Part shown: positions 25,581-34,329 of the stretch, piece after piece
Layout: each line of letters starts with the position of its first letter
Numbering within the stretch: the first letter of the stretch is position 1
Source of the DNA: Deltaproteobacteria bacterium
Lineage (GTDB): Bacteria > Myxococcota_A > Polyangia > GCA-2747355 > JADLHG01
DNA length: 64,000 bases
Assembly (NCBI GenBank): GCA_020848905.1
Contig: JADLHG010000062.1
Location: 62,001 to 126,000 of the forward strand
Direction of reading: 5' to 3'
Notes under the pieces: generated by a model
Databases searched by the model: none
What the model was told of the DNA's origin: nothing
The model's input: only the letters and a program-made list of their open reading frames with translations
Made by a program: the position numbers and the translations under genes

Positions 25581-25957
25581 TAGTTGACATCCCCTCCACA
25601 TGTGGGCAAACTGGAGGGGCTCTTATGGTGCTTTCGATCGAGGGTTTCGGGCAGTGGGTCGGTCCCGTCCGGGTCTGCCATTCGTCGGACGTCGCCAACG
25701 AGGCTGAAGGTCGTCTGAGCTCCCGCGCCGCGGGCAAAGGAGCGCATGTGGGCTAAGGGCGGGGGGAAAGACCATCCTCGTTCTCGCGTTTCCGTCGATC
25801 ATGAACGAATCTCACGAGCACACCAACTTCCCCTCAACTCGCGCTGTATTGGGCAGGGGCCTCGGAACACGGCGAACGGCGGGTGCCGTCGCGTCGGGTT
25901 TCAGGGCCCCATAACGCAAGGTGCTGGAGCAATCCGGCGGGCAAAAGGAACGGTCTG
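25581..25957 (+). promoter_or_regulatory. 377-bp structured leader/intergenic region before the RRM gene
   Basis: No conserved gene is visible. It contains an 8-bp inverted repeat (CCCCTCCA at 25591-25598, TGGAGGGG at 25612-25619) right after the crotonase stop; its 3' arm is also a ribosome-binding site for a possible 43-codon ORF (25625-25756). A second nested structure, GGGGCC 25856-25861 with GGCCCC 25905-25910 enclosing the hairpin ACGGC-GGGT-GCCGT (25876-25889), sits about 50 nt before the RRM start. Such leaders often control cold-inducible RNA-binding proteins, but that role is inferred. Confidence 0.45.
25625..25756 (+). CDS. Possible 43-residue small ORF in the leader
   Basis: ATG 25625 lies 5 nt after GGAGGGG and opens a 43-codon frame (starts MVLSIEGFGQWVG, ends GKGAHVG). 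The ribosome-binding site is buried in the 25591-25619 hairpin. No similarity is recognised, and it could be chance; it may be a regulatory leader peptide. Low confidence. Confidence 0.2.
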   Translation: MVLSIEGFGQWVGPVRVCHSSDVANEAEGRLSSRAAGKGAHVG

Positions 25958-26347
25958 ATGGCAAAGAAGCTGTATGTGGGCAACCTCCCGTGGAACGCAA
26001 CCTCCGACGATCTGGAAGCGCTCTTCGAGTCCTATGGCAAGGTCTCGAGTGCACAGGTGATTGTGGACCGCGAGACTGGGCAATCGAGGGGATTTGGGTT
26101 CGTGGAGATGGAGGCCCCGGATTCTGCCGAGGCCGCCATGCGCGCCCTGGACGGCAATGACTTCCGCGGTCGCACGCTGCGCGTGAACGAAGCCCGCGAT
26201 AACCGCGGTGGCGGCGGTGGCGGCGGTGGCGGCGGCGGCGGTGGCGGCGGCGGACGTGGGGGTGGCGGCGGCGGACGCGGGGGTGGCGGCGGCGGACGCG
26301 GGGGTGGCGGCGGCGGCTGGGGCGGCGGACGCGACCGGGATCGCTAG
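25958..26347 (+). CDS. Glycine-rich RRM RNA-binding protein
   Basis: 129 residues. Residues 4-82 are one RNA recognition motif with RNP2 KLYVGNLPW and RNP1 SRGFGFVEM, both with aromatic RNA-stacking residues. The tail (residues about 88-129) is almost pure glycine with scattered Arg, like the glycine-rich RNA-binding proteins of cyanobacteria and many deltaproteobacteria. Such proteins are commonly cold-induced RNA chaperones. ATG 25958 starts the domain exactly; an in-frame codon 75 nt upstream is possible but adds no domain. A structured 5' leader and a strong 3' hairpin flank it, so it is probably monocistronic. Confidence 0.92.
   Translation: MAKKLYVGNLPWNATSDDLEALFESYGKVSSAQVIVDRETGQSRGFGFVEMEAPDSAEAAMRALDGNDFRGRTLRVNEARDNRGGGGGGGGGGGGGGGGRGGGGGGRGGGGGGRGGGGGGWGGGRDRDR
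26204..26334 (+). repeat. GGC/GGT low-complexity tract encoding the Gly-rich tail
   Basis: About 130 bp of GGN codons with periodic CGN (Arg). Near-identical 18-bp units (gggggtggcggcggcgga) recur. This is slippage-prone and may vary in length between strains. Confidence 0.8.
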
Positions 26348-26395
26348 AGCTTCTGACGCCAAAGGCCGTTTCTTCCTGTAACGGCGAATCGACCT

Positions 26396-26426
26396 CCGGA
26401 TGCGCGTTCCTTCGGGGCGCATCCGG
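26396..26426 (+). terminator. Probable terminator hairpin after the RRM gene
   Basis: Perfect 10-bp stem, CCGGATGCGC (26396-26405) with GCGCATCCGG (26417-26426), 11-nt loop, followed by the pyrimidine run CTCCTCCTTC. No long T-tract, so it may be a weak or factor-assisted terminator. A smaller hairpin, GCCGTT/AACGGC, precedes it at 26365-26385. Confidence 0.5.
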
Positions 26427-26547
26427 CTCCTCCTTCGTGCGCCAGCCTCGGTCGCAGCCCGCGACGAACGCCTAGCCCGATCGCTCGGTAGATCGTTCTT
26501 TCGCCCCGCGCGTTCCCACCTCCGTCACCACGGAAGGGAGCCTGCTC

Positions 26548-27696
26548 ATGCGCAAGACCGTCATCACCCTGGGGATCGCCTCGGTGCTCGTCGTATCGGC
26601 CCTCTATGCGGCGAAGGGACCGCGCTCGCTCGGCGGGCAGCAGGCCCCGGTGCAGGACGCGAAGGGGCGCCCCAAGGTGGACCTCGTGATCGCGCTCGAC
26701 ACGAGCGGCAGCATGGACGGTTTGATCAACGCCGCGCGCCAGAAGCTCTGGGACCTGGTGAACGAGGTGGGCCGCGCCAAGCCCACCCCGGTGCTCCGCG
26801 TGGCGCTCGTGACCTACGGCAGCGAGGGCACCGAGGAGAACGGCTACGTGGTGATCCGCAGCAAGCTCACGAGCGACCTGGACGCCATCTACAGCAAGCT
26901 CTTCGAGCTCCGCACGAACGGCGGCACCGAGTACGTGGGCCGCGTGGTGCATCGAAGCGTGAAGGAGCTGAACTGGGACCAGGACCAGCGCACGCTCAAG
27001 CAGATCTTCGTGGCGGGCAACGAGTCGGCCGACCAGGACCAGCGTGTGCGCGCGTCGGCGGCGGTGAAGCTGGCCCGGCAGCAGGGGATCTTCGTGAACA
27101 CGATCCATTGCGGCTACGCCTCGGGGGGCGAACGCGAGGGCTGGCAAGAAGTCGCGCGGCTCGGTAGCGGCGTGTTCGCGGCGATCGACCACAACCACGG
27201 CACGGTGCTCGTCAGCACGCCCTACGACGCGAAGATCAACGCGCTCAGCGCCAAGCTGAACGGCACGTACGTGGGCTACGGTCGGGCGGCGGCCGAGGGG
27301 GCGGCGATGCAGGCGGCGCAGGACAAGAACGCCGAGCAGGCGCACGCGAGCGCGGGGGCGGCGCGAGCGGTGGCCAAGGCGAGCGGCCTCTATCGCAACG
27401 AGCGCTGGGACCTGGTGGACGCGCGCAAGGCCGGCAAGCTGGACGGCATCAAGGGCGAGGCGCTCCCCGAGAAGTGGCGCAAGCTGGGCAAGAAGGAGCT
27501 GAACGCGGAGCTGGACAAGCTCGAGAAGGAGCGCGAGGGGCTGCGGCGCGAGATCCTGGCGCTGTCCAAGCAGCGCGACGCCTTCGTGGCCGTCGAGAAG
27601 AAGAAGAAGGGCCTCTCCGAGGACAAGGCCTTCGACCACGCCGTGAAGCGCGCCATCCGCGTGCAGGCCGCGTCGAAGAAGATCCGCTTCGAGTAG
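26548..27696 (+). CDS. Exported von Willebrand factor A-domain protein with coiled-coil tail
   Basis: 382 residues. An uncleaved or cleaved N-terminal hydrophobic segment (VITLGIASVLVVSALYA) targets it to the inner membrane/periplasm. Residues about 48-235 are a VWA domain with an intact MIDAS: DTSGSMDG, the Thr in TNGGTEYV, and the later Asp near NESADQDQR; it should bind a divalent metal and a protein ligand. Residues about 300-375 form a Lys/Glu-rich coiled coil (LNAELDKLEKEREGLRREIL). GGAAGGGAG lies upstream. The gene stands alone between the RRM gene and the SpoIIAA-like pair; its partner is unknown. Confidence 0.8.
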   Translation: MRKTVITLGIASVLVVSALYAAKGPRSLGGQQAPVQDAKGRPKVDLVIALDTSGSMDGLINAARQKLWDLVNEVGRAKPTPVLRVALVTYGSEGTEENGYVVIRSKLTSDLDAIYSKLFELRTNGGTEYVGRVVHRSVKELNWDQDQRTLKQIFVAGNESADQDQRVRASAAVKLARQQGIFVNTIHCGYASGGEREGWQEVARLGSGVFAAIDHNHGTVLVSTPYDAKINALSAKLNGTYVGYGRAAAEGAAMQAAQDKNAEQAHASAGAARAVAKASGLYRNERWDLVDARKAGKLDGIKGEALPEKWRKLGKKELNAELDKLEKEREGLRREILALSKQRDAFVAVEKKKKGLSEDKAFDHAVKRAIRVQAASKKIRFE

Positions 27697-27841
27697 CCGC
27701 CGCGCACGACCCGTCCCGTCCGCAGCCCCGCTTCCCGGCCCACTCGCCTCCGCCCCCACCGACACATTCCCGTTGACCGCTTGCTCTGCGCGCCCACCGG
27801 GGGCCACAATGGTCCGGCGGAACGAGCTGGGGACGGGGAGA

Positions 27842-28246
27842 ATGCACCAGGGAGAAATCCTCACACGCACCACGCGCTGTTGGCTCGGGGAGGACGGCAT
27901 CGTGCGGTTCGTGAGCCTTCCCGAGACGCACCAGACCCTCGAGCACGCGCGGGAGAACATCGCCGTCTGCGCGAAGTTCGCCAACGGGCGTCGGCGACCG
28001 GTGCTGGTGGACATCCGCTCGCTCACGGCGATCGACGGCGACGCCCGGCGGTACTACGCGGGCGACGAGGCGGCGCAGGTCGAAAGCGCCATCGCACTGC
28101 TCGTCGGCTCGCCGGTGAGCCGCATGGTGGGAAACTTCTTCCTGTCCATCAATCGGCCCCAGGTCCCGGTGCGGCTCTTCACGATCGAGGGCGAGGCGCT
28201 GGCCTGGCTCAGGGGCTTCATCGACGAGAAGGAAGAAGGCCGGTGA
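27842..28246 (+). CDS. SpoIIAA/STAS-like protein (DUF7793 type), first copy
   Basis: 134 residues from ATG 27842; ATG 27809 in frame would add 11 residues. The fold order resembles STAS/SEC14-like SpoIIAA relatives: WLGEDGIVRFV, TLEHARENI, RPVLVDIRSLTAID, YYAGDEAAQ, ALLVGSPVSRMVGNFFL and RLFTIEGEALAWLRGF. The same landmarks occur in the next gene (TLEDARENV, PLLVDMRES, YYAGPEG, LLVGSPATRIIGNFFI, AVAWLRGF), so the two are tandem paralogues. No classical DSxG phospho-site is present. It overlaps the second copy by 4 bp (GTGA), and a histidine kinase follows, so it is probably a cytoplasmic switch component of that sensor system. Confidence 0.7.
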   Translation: MHQGEILTRTTRCWLGEDGIVRFVSLPETHQTLEHARENIAVCAKFANGRRRPVLVDIRSLTAIDGDARRYYAGDEAAQVESAIALLVGSPVSRMVGNFFLSINRPQVPVRLFTIEGEALAWLRGFIDEKEEGR

Positions 28247-28647
28247 CGCCCGTCGCTGCCGACGTCCCGAAATCGATAGACCTGCCCACGATCGTGCTCG
28301 TCCTCCGAGACGACGGCCTGCTCGTGGCGACGAACAAGCCCGGCACGGTGCAGACGCTCGAGGACGCGCGCGAGAACGTGGAGGGCACCCGGAGCCTCGG
28401 ACTTGGGCGACGACCACCGCTCCTCGTGGACATGCGCGAGTCGCGCGGCATGGAAAGGGCGGCCCGCGCCTACTACGCCGGCCCCGAAGGGGAGAAGGTG
28501 GTCTGCGCGATTGGCCTCCTCGTCGGCTCCCCTGCGACGCGGATCATCGGCAACTTCTTCATCGGTCTGAACCGCGTGCTCGTGCCCTGCAAGCTCTTTA
28601 GCGACGAAGAGGACGCGGTCGCGTGGCTGCGGGGGTTTCTTCCATGA
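28243..28647 (+). CDS. SpoIIAA/STAS-like protein (DUF7793 type), second copy
   Basis: 134 residues from GTG 28243, which overlaps the stop of the previous gene. Same fold and landmark motifs as the first copy, with about one third of residues shared. The central loop differs: it reads SRGMERAARAYY where the first copy has TAIDGDARRYY, suggesting different partners. The ATG of the following histidine kinase overlaps its stop (ATGA), so the three genes are translationally coupled. Function is inferred from fold and context only. Confidence 0.7.
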   Translation: MTPVAADVPKSIDLPTIVLVLRDDGLLVATNKPGTVQTLEDARENVEGTRSLGLGRRPPLLVDMRESRGMERAARAYYAGPEGEKVVCAIGLLVGSPATRIIGNFFIGLNRVLVPCKLFSDEEDAVAWLRGFLP

Positions 28648-29906
28648 GCGACCCTCGCCTCGACGAGGTCTTCCAACTACTGCTGCGCCTCGCCGGCGGA
28701 GAGCTCGAGGCGCGGGGCACGCCGTCGGAGGCCGGCGACGACCTGGACGCGATCCTCCTCGGCTTGAACATGCTGGCGGAGGAGCTGGGCACTCGCACCG
28801 AGGAGCTGCGGGCCTCCGAGGCCCGCTTTCGCGCCCTCAACGACGAGCTCGAGACGCGGGTAGAAGAGCGCACGACCGCGCTTCAGCGCAGCGACGCGCG
28901 CAGCTCGGCTCTGCTCGCGGCCCTACCCTTCGTGCTCTTTCGCATCGAGCGCGAGGGACGGGTGCTGGACTTCCACCTGCCGAGCAGTCTGCGGCTGCCC
29001 CCGGAGCTCCCGGAGCTGGTGGGCCTGCAGCTCGACGAGATCCCGGCCATCGATGCCGAGACGGGGGCTCGGCTGCGCGCCACGATCGAGGAGGCCCTGC
29101 GCAGTGGTGCACCAGGGCGCCTCGACCTCGAGCGTCCGTCAGGGATCTGGGAGACCGTGGTCGTGCCCGCGGGCGCGCGCGAGGTGATCTGCGTGAGTCG
29201 GGACGTGACGGCCGAGCGCCAGGCCGCGGCGGCCGTTCGCGCCGCGCTCCACGAGAAAGAGGCCCTGCTGCGGGAGATTCATCACCGCGTGAAGAACAAC
29301 CTTCAGGTGGTCTCGAGCCTGATGCGGCTGCAGCTCGGCAGCCGCACCGATCCGGCGCTGGTGGAGTTCGTGACCGAGAGCCAGGCCCGCATCGCCGCGC
29401 TCGCGCTGGTCCACGAGCACCTCTACGGCTCCGACGACCTCTCCCGTATCGAGGTCGCGAGCTACGTGAACACCCTGGCCGCGAACCTCGTGCGGGGCTA
29501 CGGAACGGCCGATGCGCGCGTCGCGCTGGGCGTGTCGGCCGACGGGGGCGCGGTGCTGCCGATGGACCAGGCGATCCCCTGCGGCCTGATCGTGACCGAG
29601 GCGGTCTCGAACAGCCTGAAGCACGGCTTCCCGGGCGAGCGGCGCGGACACATCTGGATCGGGTTCGCCTCGGCGAACGCCTCGCACCGGCTCTCGGTGC
29701 GCGACAACGGCGTGGGACTGCCGGCGGGCCTCGAGCCCCGCCGCCTGCGCTCGCTCGGCATGAAGCTCATGCACCAGCTCAGCCGCCAGCTCCACGGGGT
29801 GCTGGAGCTCCGCGGAGAGGGCGGCACCGAGATCTCCGTGACCTTTCCGCAGGTGGGTACCGGCGTCGCGCCGGCAGTGCTACCCGGAAGCGGGGCCGGG
29901 ATCTAG
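28644..29906 (+). CDS. HisKA_2-type sensor histidine kinase
   Basis: 420 residues, no membrane segment, so a soluble kinase. Residues about 35-85 form a coiled coil; residues about 90-200 look like a degenerate PAS domain (LLAALPFVLFRIEREGRVLDF). The DHp domain has REIHHRVKNNLQVVSSLMRLQ-type sequence with the phospho-acceptor His at about 213, which defines the HisKA_2/LovK-like class often tied to stress responses. The ATPase domain has the N-box EAVSNSLKHGF, the G-box RDNGVGLPAG and a Ser-Leu-Gly-Met lid. It starts at ATG 28644, overlapping the upstream SpoIIAA-like gene. Its stop (CTAG) is shared with the convergent response-regulator gene. Confidence 0.86.
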   Translation: MSDPRLDEVFQLLLRLAGGELEARGTPSEAGDDLDAILLGLNMLAEELGTRTEELRASEARFRALNDELETRVEERTTALQRSDARSSALLAALPFVLFRIEREGRVLDFHLPSSLRLPPELPELVGLQLDEIPAIDAETGARLRATIEEALRSGAPGRLDLERPSGIWETVVVPAGAREVICVSRDVTAERQAAAAVRAALHEKEALLREIHHRVKNNLQVVSSLMRLQLGSRTDPALVEFVTESQARIAALALVHEHLYGSDDLSRIEVASYVNTLAANLVRGYGTADARVALGVSADGGAVLPMDQAIPCGLIVTEAVSNSLKHGFPGERRGHIWIGFASANASHRLSVRDNGVGLPAGLEPRRLRSLGMKLMHQLSRQLHGVLELRGEGGTEISVTFPQVGTGVAPAVLPGSGAGI

Positions 29907-30292
29907 TCCAAGGAGCCGGCCCGACGACCCTTCACGGCCCGCGCCGCACGGTCCACGGCCTCCCGCACCTGCGTCGAAACGAAAGGCTTGTAGACGATGG
30001 CCTCGGGACCGGCGAGCGTCGCGCGCCGCTGGGTGGCCGGATCGGCGTTGCCGGTAACGAAGATCACCGCCCCGGACCAGCTCCGACGAAGCTGCTCGGC
30101 CACCGCCACCCCGTCGTCCCTGCCGAGGCCGATGTCCAGGAGCACCACGTCGGGGTCCTCGCGCCGGACGGCCTCGTAGACCTCGGCCGCGCTGGTCGCT
30201 GTCTCCACCACCTCGTGGCCGGCCTGGAGCAGCAGGCCCTCCAGGTCGAGCGCGATCACCGCTTCGTCTTCGGCAATGAGAATGCGGGCCAT
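29903..30292 (-). CDS. Single-domain response regulator
   Basis: 129 residues: one receiver domain and nothing else. The acidic pocket is AEDEAV, the phospho-acceptor is Asp53 in LLDIGLG, the switch Thr is in FVTGNAD and the conserved Lys is in VYKPF. No output domain, so it works by protein contact, as in CheY or PhyR-like relays. It converges on the HisKA_2 kinase gene, sharing its terminal CTAG. It is the obvious candidate partner of that kinase, or of the hybrid at 61893. Confidence 0.87.
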   Translation of the reverse strand: MARILIAEDEAVIALDLEGLLLQAGHEVVETATSAAEVYEAVRREDPDVVLLDIGLGRDDGVAVAEQLRRSWSGAVIFVTGNADPATQRRATLAGPEAIVYKPFVSTQVREAVDRAARAVKGRRAGSLD

Positions 30293-30326
30293 GGTCCAGG
30301 CTCCCCTGCTCGCTCGGCGGCGCGCG

Positions 30327-30354
30327 TTGACCGGGGGTCCGGCTCTGGTACACT
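30327..30354 (+). promoter_or_regulatory. Sigma-70-like promoter of the zinc-ribbon/TPR gene
   Basis: TTGACC (30327-30332), 16-bp spacer, TACACT (30349-30354). Expected start about 30361, giving a 31-nt leader to ATG 30392. It lies in the divergent gap with the response regulator gene. Confidence 0.5.
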
Positions 30355-30391
30355 AGCGCGGTTTGCCAAGGAACCCCGGGATTCTATCGCG

Positions 30392-32599
30392 ATGGACATC
30401 GTTTGTCCGCGTTGCAAAACAGAGTACGAATTCGATGACGCCAAGGTCACCGAGGCCGGCGTCACGGTCAAGTGCACCACGTGCGACTACACCTTCAAGG
30501 TGCGCAAGCGGCAGGTGGTGGAGACGGAGCCCGTCGATGCCCTGATGAACGCGCCGCGCCCTCCGTCGGGAGGGATGGGGCGGCCGTGGATGATCCGCAC
30601 CGCCGACGGACACGTGCTGCACTTCCAGGAGCTCCCGACGCTCCAGCAGTGGATCGTGGAGCGCAAGGTGAGTCGCGAGGACCAGATCTCGCGCACCGGC
30701 GAGACCTGGAAGCGCCTCGGGGACATCGCCGAGCTCTCGTCCTTCTTTCAGGTCGTGGACGCCGCGATGGCCTCGCAGCCGCGGCGAGACCCGTCGCGGC
30801 AGATGCCGCCGCAGCCCGCGCCGCCGCCGCCGGTCGCGCGAAGCGGACCCGTGGCCTTCGGTCAGGCGCCGCGCGCGGACGAGCCGGCCTTCGCCGCCAC
30901 CAGCGCCCCGCAGTTCGGCGCGGCGGTGGGCCAGACGGCAGCGTGGGAGGAGACCGGCTCCCGGCCCGCCCTGCGCGGGAGCTCGGCGCGCAGCGCCAGC
31001 TTCGACGTGCTCGAGGTGCCAAAGCGGGCCGTCGGGAAGTTCCTGGCGCTCGGCACGATCGGAGCGCTCCTCGTCGCGGGGGGCGCCGTGGCGCTCCTGA
31101 AGCCCGAGCTGGTGAAGGGTCTCTTCGGGCGCGGAAGCGGCAGCGCTCCGGTCCAGAGCGAGATCTACCGCAAGGGCTTCGCGCTCCTGCTGCTCGACGA
31201 CGAGCAGAGCCTGAAGCAGGCCGAGCAGATCTTCGGTTCCGCCCCGGGGACGGACGCCCTCTCGGTGGCCGGACGCGCCGAGGTGCACGCCACCCGGGCC
31301 CAGCACCTCCGGGACCTGGCCGAGGTGCTCGAGCGACGGGCCGAGCTCCCGTCGCAGGCCGGGGAGCCCGGCAAGCTTCTCAAGCTGCGCGCGGCCAAGC
31401 TGCGCGAGGATGCGGTCGAGCAGCTGCGCCTCGCCGACTCGCACGCCAAGCTCGCGTTCGGCGCGATCCCCGAGCGCCCCGAGGTGCTGCGGGTCGTGGC
31501 CGAGGTGCGGCGGCAGCAAGGACAGACGGGGGCCGTGGTCCTCGACGTGATCGAGAAGGCGCGGCGGGCGCTGCCGGACGACCCGGGCATCTACTTCGTC
31601 GAGGGGGCGTACTGGGCCGATCGCGGCAAGCCCACCAAGGCCATCGACCTGCTGCGAGTGGCGCAGGCCAAGACCCGCGCGCAGACGAGCCGCACGATGC
31701 CGCGCGCCTCGATGCAGCTCGCGCTCATCGCCTTGCGGGCGGGAGATCGGGCCGAGGCAAAGCGCGAGACGACCACGGTGCTCGAGGTCAACCCGAACCA
31801 CGGGTGGGCGAAGGAGCTGCGCGACGAGGCCGAGGCCGAGGCGAGCGGAGGCCCCGCGGCCGGAGCGAAGGGTGCGACGACCGCGGACGCAGGAGCCGGA
31901 GCCGTCCCCACGACGAGCACCGCGGACGCCGGAGCCGCGCAACCCGTGGCCGGCGGCGAGAAGCCCGTGGGCGGCGAGAAGCCTGTCGGCGGCGAGAAGC
32001 CCGTGGGGAGCAAGGAGCCGACCAAGGGGCCCAGCGCGGGCGCGGTGCCGTCGGGGCCCGTCCCCGCCGACTACGAAGGGCTCGTGAAGCTCGCCGACAA
32101 GCTGAGCGAGGGGGGCAAGGCGGGGCAGGCCACCAAGCTCTACGAGAAGGCGCTGAAGCTCAAGCCGCGCGGCGTGGAGGCGCTCACGGGCCTCGGGTAC
32201 TGCAAGCTCGACCAGCGCCGCTACGCCATGGCCCTGAACCAGTTCCACATGGTGCTGCGCATCGAGGCCACGCACGGCGACGCCCTGCTGGGGATGGCCG
32301 AGGCGTACAAGTCGATGGGCAATCGAAGCAAGGCCGCCGACTACTACCGCGCGTACCTGACGGCGCATCCGTCGGGCCCCAAGGCCTCCATGGCCCAGCG
32401 CAACCTGGGCGAGCTGGGCGAGAAGTCCGAGGGGACGGGGGCCGGGACGGGTGCGGGTACCGGCGAGAGCGCGCCGAAGAAGGACGACGGGGCGAAGAAG
32501 GAAGACGAGCCGAAGGCTCCGGCACCGACGCCCGCGCCGATCCCCGAGCCCGGCGAGACCAAGTCGCCGCCCCCACCGCCACCAGCTCCCGTGGAGTAA
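30392..32599 (+). CDS. MJ0042 zinc-ribbon, single-pass membrane protein with TPR repeats
   Basis: 735 residues. Residues 1-40 are an MJ0042-type zinc ribbon (CPRCKTEYEF, CTTCDYTF). Residues about 70-120 resemble the GYF_2-like segment common in deltaproteobacterial proteins (WMIRTADGHVLHF, WIVERKVSREDQIS). A Pro/Ala-rich linker leads to one transmembrane helix near residues 215-240 (LALGTIGALLVAGGAVALL). The periplasmic part has TPRs at residues about 270-490 and 560-670 (YEGLVKLADKLSEGGKAGQA and GLGYCKLDQRRYAMALNQF), with an intervening Ala/Gly/Glu spacer that includes three GGEKPV repeats. It may be a scaffold tethered at the inner membrane. ATG 30392 directly starts the zinc ribbon. Confidence 0.82.
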   Translation: MDIVCPRCKTEYEFDDAKVTEAGVTVKCTTCDYTFKVRKRQVVETEPVDALMNAPRPPSGGMGRPWMIRTADGHVLHFQELPTLQQWIVERKVSREDQISRTGETWKRLGDIAELSSFFQVVDAAMASQPRRDPSRQMPPQPAPPPPVARSGPVAFGQAPRADEPAFAATSAPQFGAAVGQTAAWEETGSRPALRGSSARSASFDVLEVPKRAVGKFLALGTIGALLVAGGAVALLKPELVKGLFGRGSGSAPVQSEIYRKGFALLLLDDEQSLKQAEQIFGSAPGTDALSVAGRAEVHATRAQHLRDLAEVLERRAELPSQAGEPGKLLKLRAAKLREDAVEQLRLADSHAKLAFGAIPERPEVLRVVAEVRRQQGQTGAVVLDVIEKARRALPDDPGIYFVEGAYWADRGKPTKAIDLLRVAQAKTRAQTSRTMPRASMQLALIALRAGDRAEAKRETTTVLEVNPNHGWAKELRDEAEAEASGGPAAGAKGATTADAGAGAVPTTSTADAGAAQPVAGGEKPVGGEKPVGGEKPVGSKEPTKGPSAGAVPSGPVPADYEGLVKLADKLSEGGKAGQATKLYEKALKLKPRGVEALTGLGYCKLDQRRYAMALNQFHMVLRIEATHGDALLGMAEAYKSMGNRSKAADYYRAYLTAHPSGPKASMAQRNLGELGEKSEGTGAGTGAGTGESAPKKDDGAKKEDEPKAPAPTPAPIPEPGETKSPPPPPPAPVE

Positions 32600-32646
32600 G
32601 GCACCGAGGCTCGAGCCGCCGCGGCTCGGCCGTAGCTCGGTCGCAG

Positions 32647-34221
32647 CTAAGCTCCGGCTCGCACGCCCGCCCGCCGGGCCACCGTGCATAGCAGCTCGCA
32701 GAGGGCCCGAAGCTCGTCGGTGGAGGCATCCTCCGCCGAGAAGGCCACCTCGCCCAGGGGCACGGGCCAGCTATCCGCCGCCGGTCGCGCCACGTACTGC
32801 ACCCCCTCGGCGGGCCAGACTCCGAGGAGCCCATGGACCCAGCGGCGCAGGGGCTCCCGGAGCTCCTCGCCGCTCAGGTGGTCGGCCCCCTGACCCGCTC
32901 CGCCACGCAGCACGAACTGCGGATCGAAGACCGGCAGGCGCGGCCCGGCCCCATCGGGAACCCGTCGTCCCCGTCGTCCTCGGCGGCGCAGGAGCGTCGT
33001 GGTCGCGGGGAGGCGCGGCACCTGGCCCACGTTGAGCTCGAGCTCGAGGACCTCCGTCCCGCGGCTGAGCAGCCGCAGCGTGACCGGAAGACCCTCGCTC
33101 TCGGTGCGCAGGCGCGCGACCTGCGTGCCCTCGTTGCTGAGCAGCACGACCTCGGGCGGCTGACTCGCGCCGATGTCCGTGCTGAGCCGCCGGAAGAAGG
33201 TCTTCCACGCCTCGGCCGTCGGGGGCGCAAGCGGCCGGATCCCCTCGCGGACCGTGGACGACGCGCCCTGCCCGTCGAGAGCTCCGCGCACGAGCAGGAG
33301 CAACGCCACCTGCGTGAGCAGGAGCTGGTGCGGTAGCTGGAGGTGAAACCCGGAGAGCCCGAGCAGCAGCAGGCCCTGCGCCGTGGTCCGCGAAGCGCCG
33401 GGCACCGGAAGCAGCGTGCCGATGGTCAGCACGAAGAAGAAGAAGGCCACCAGGTGGATGCCCCCCTGCAGCGACGGAGGCGGCAGGTTGATGCTCAGCC
33501 CGTAGTAGGCGGCCTGGGCGGTGGGCGCGTAGAAGTACTGCGTGGCCACCGCGAGCCCGCCGGTGGCGAGCAACGCCACGGCCATCGGGATGGGCTCGAA
33601 GAAGGCCTGTCGCCGCGGAAACGGCGCGTAGAAGAGGAAGGAGGCGAAGGCCCCCACCACCACGAGGTGCTCGCCGGCCTCGAAGAGCCGGGCAGGCAGG
33701 TCGGCGAACCTCCCCGTCGGGGCGACGGCTACGAGCTGCTGCGTGAGCAGCCAGTAGCCGTGGAGCAGGAGCGGCAGCGCGAAGTAGACGAGGCCGATCT
33801 TGGCGCGCGTGGGCACCGGTCGCCGCATCACGGCCAGGACCAGCGCGAGGATGAGCAGGAGGAAGGAGCTGTTCAGGTGCGGGGCGAGCAGGTTCGGCAG
33901 CCGCACGAAGAGCCCCACCGCCGCGAGCGGAAGGAAGAGCGCCGCCGTGACGGTCACCGCCATGCGCCCCGGGAGGTCGAGCAGGTGTCGGTCGCGGAGC
34001 TGGACCACCACGGCCCAGGAGAAGACGGCCAGGGCGAGTAGCCCCGTCAGGTAGAAGACGAAGAGCCCGCCGCGGTCGACGAAGCGGTAGAGCAGGCTCG
34101 AGCTGTCCTCGGCGCTGACGAGGTGCACCCCGACCCGGTTCAGGCCGAGCTCAAGCGCCGCGCTGACGATGAGTAGCCCGACGAGGGGGAAGCGCGAGCT
34201 CAGGTTCATGCGCAGCGGCAT
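32647..34221 (-). CDS. Multi-pass membrane protein with cytoplasmic C-terminal domain, unknown function
   Basis: About 524 residues from ATG 34221; ATG 34209 or 34269 are alternatives. Eight or so hydrophobic helices occupy residues about 5-310 ([46 protein letters not shown] and others), followed by a soluble tail of about 200 residues (from [14 protein letters not shown]). The tail has an [10 protein letters not shown] segment, a strand-rich region ([34 protein letters not shown]) and a final [12 protein letters not shown] helix. I recognise no family. It is divergent from the amidase gene. Confidence 0.65.
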   Translation of the reverse strand: MPLRMNLSSRFPLVGLLIVSAALELGLNRVGVHLVSAEDSSSLLYRFVDRGGLFVFYLTGLLALAVFSWAVVVQLRDRHLLDLPGRMAVTVTAALFLPLAAVGLFVRLPNLLAPHLNSSFLLLILALVLAVMRRPVPTRAKIGLVYFALPLLLHGYWLLTQQLVAVAPTGRFADLPARLFEAGEHLVVVGAFASFLFYAPFPRRQAFFEPIPMAVALLATGGLAVATQYFYAPTAQAAYYGLSINLPPPSLQGGIHLVAFFFFVLTIGTLLPVPGASRTTAQGLLLLGLSGFHLQLPHQLLLTQVALLLLVRGALDGQGASSTVREGIRPLAPPTAEAWKTFFRRLSTDIGASQPPEVVLLSNEGTQVARLRTESEGLPVTLRLLSRGTEVLELELNVGQVPRLPATTTLLRRRGRRGRRVPDGAGPRLPVFDPQFVLRGGAGQGADHLSGEELREPLRRWVHGLLGVWPAEGVQYVARPAADSWPVPLGEVAFSAEDASTDELRALCELLCTVARRAGVRAGA

Positions 34222-34329
34222 TGTATCGCAACTTCCGAGGAAGGCGCGGAATTGCCGACGCGATATCACGGGCCGCGCGCCCTTGCCAACGAATTTGCGC
34301 CGCTACGGGGGCGCTGTTACCGTCGGAGA

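Noticed and set aside
25591-25619. Hairpin after the crotonase as a classical terminator
   Set aside because: Stem is good but there is no T-tract, and its 3' arm is a ribosome-binding site for a downstream ATG; terminator role cannot be asserted.
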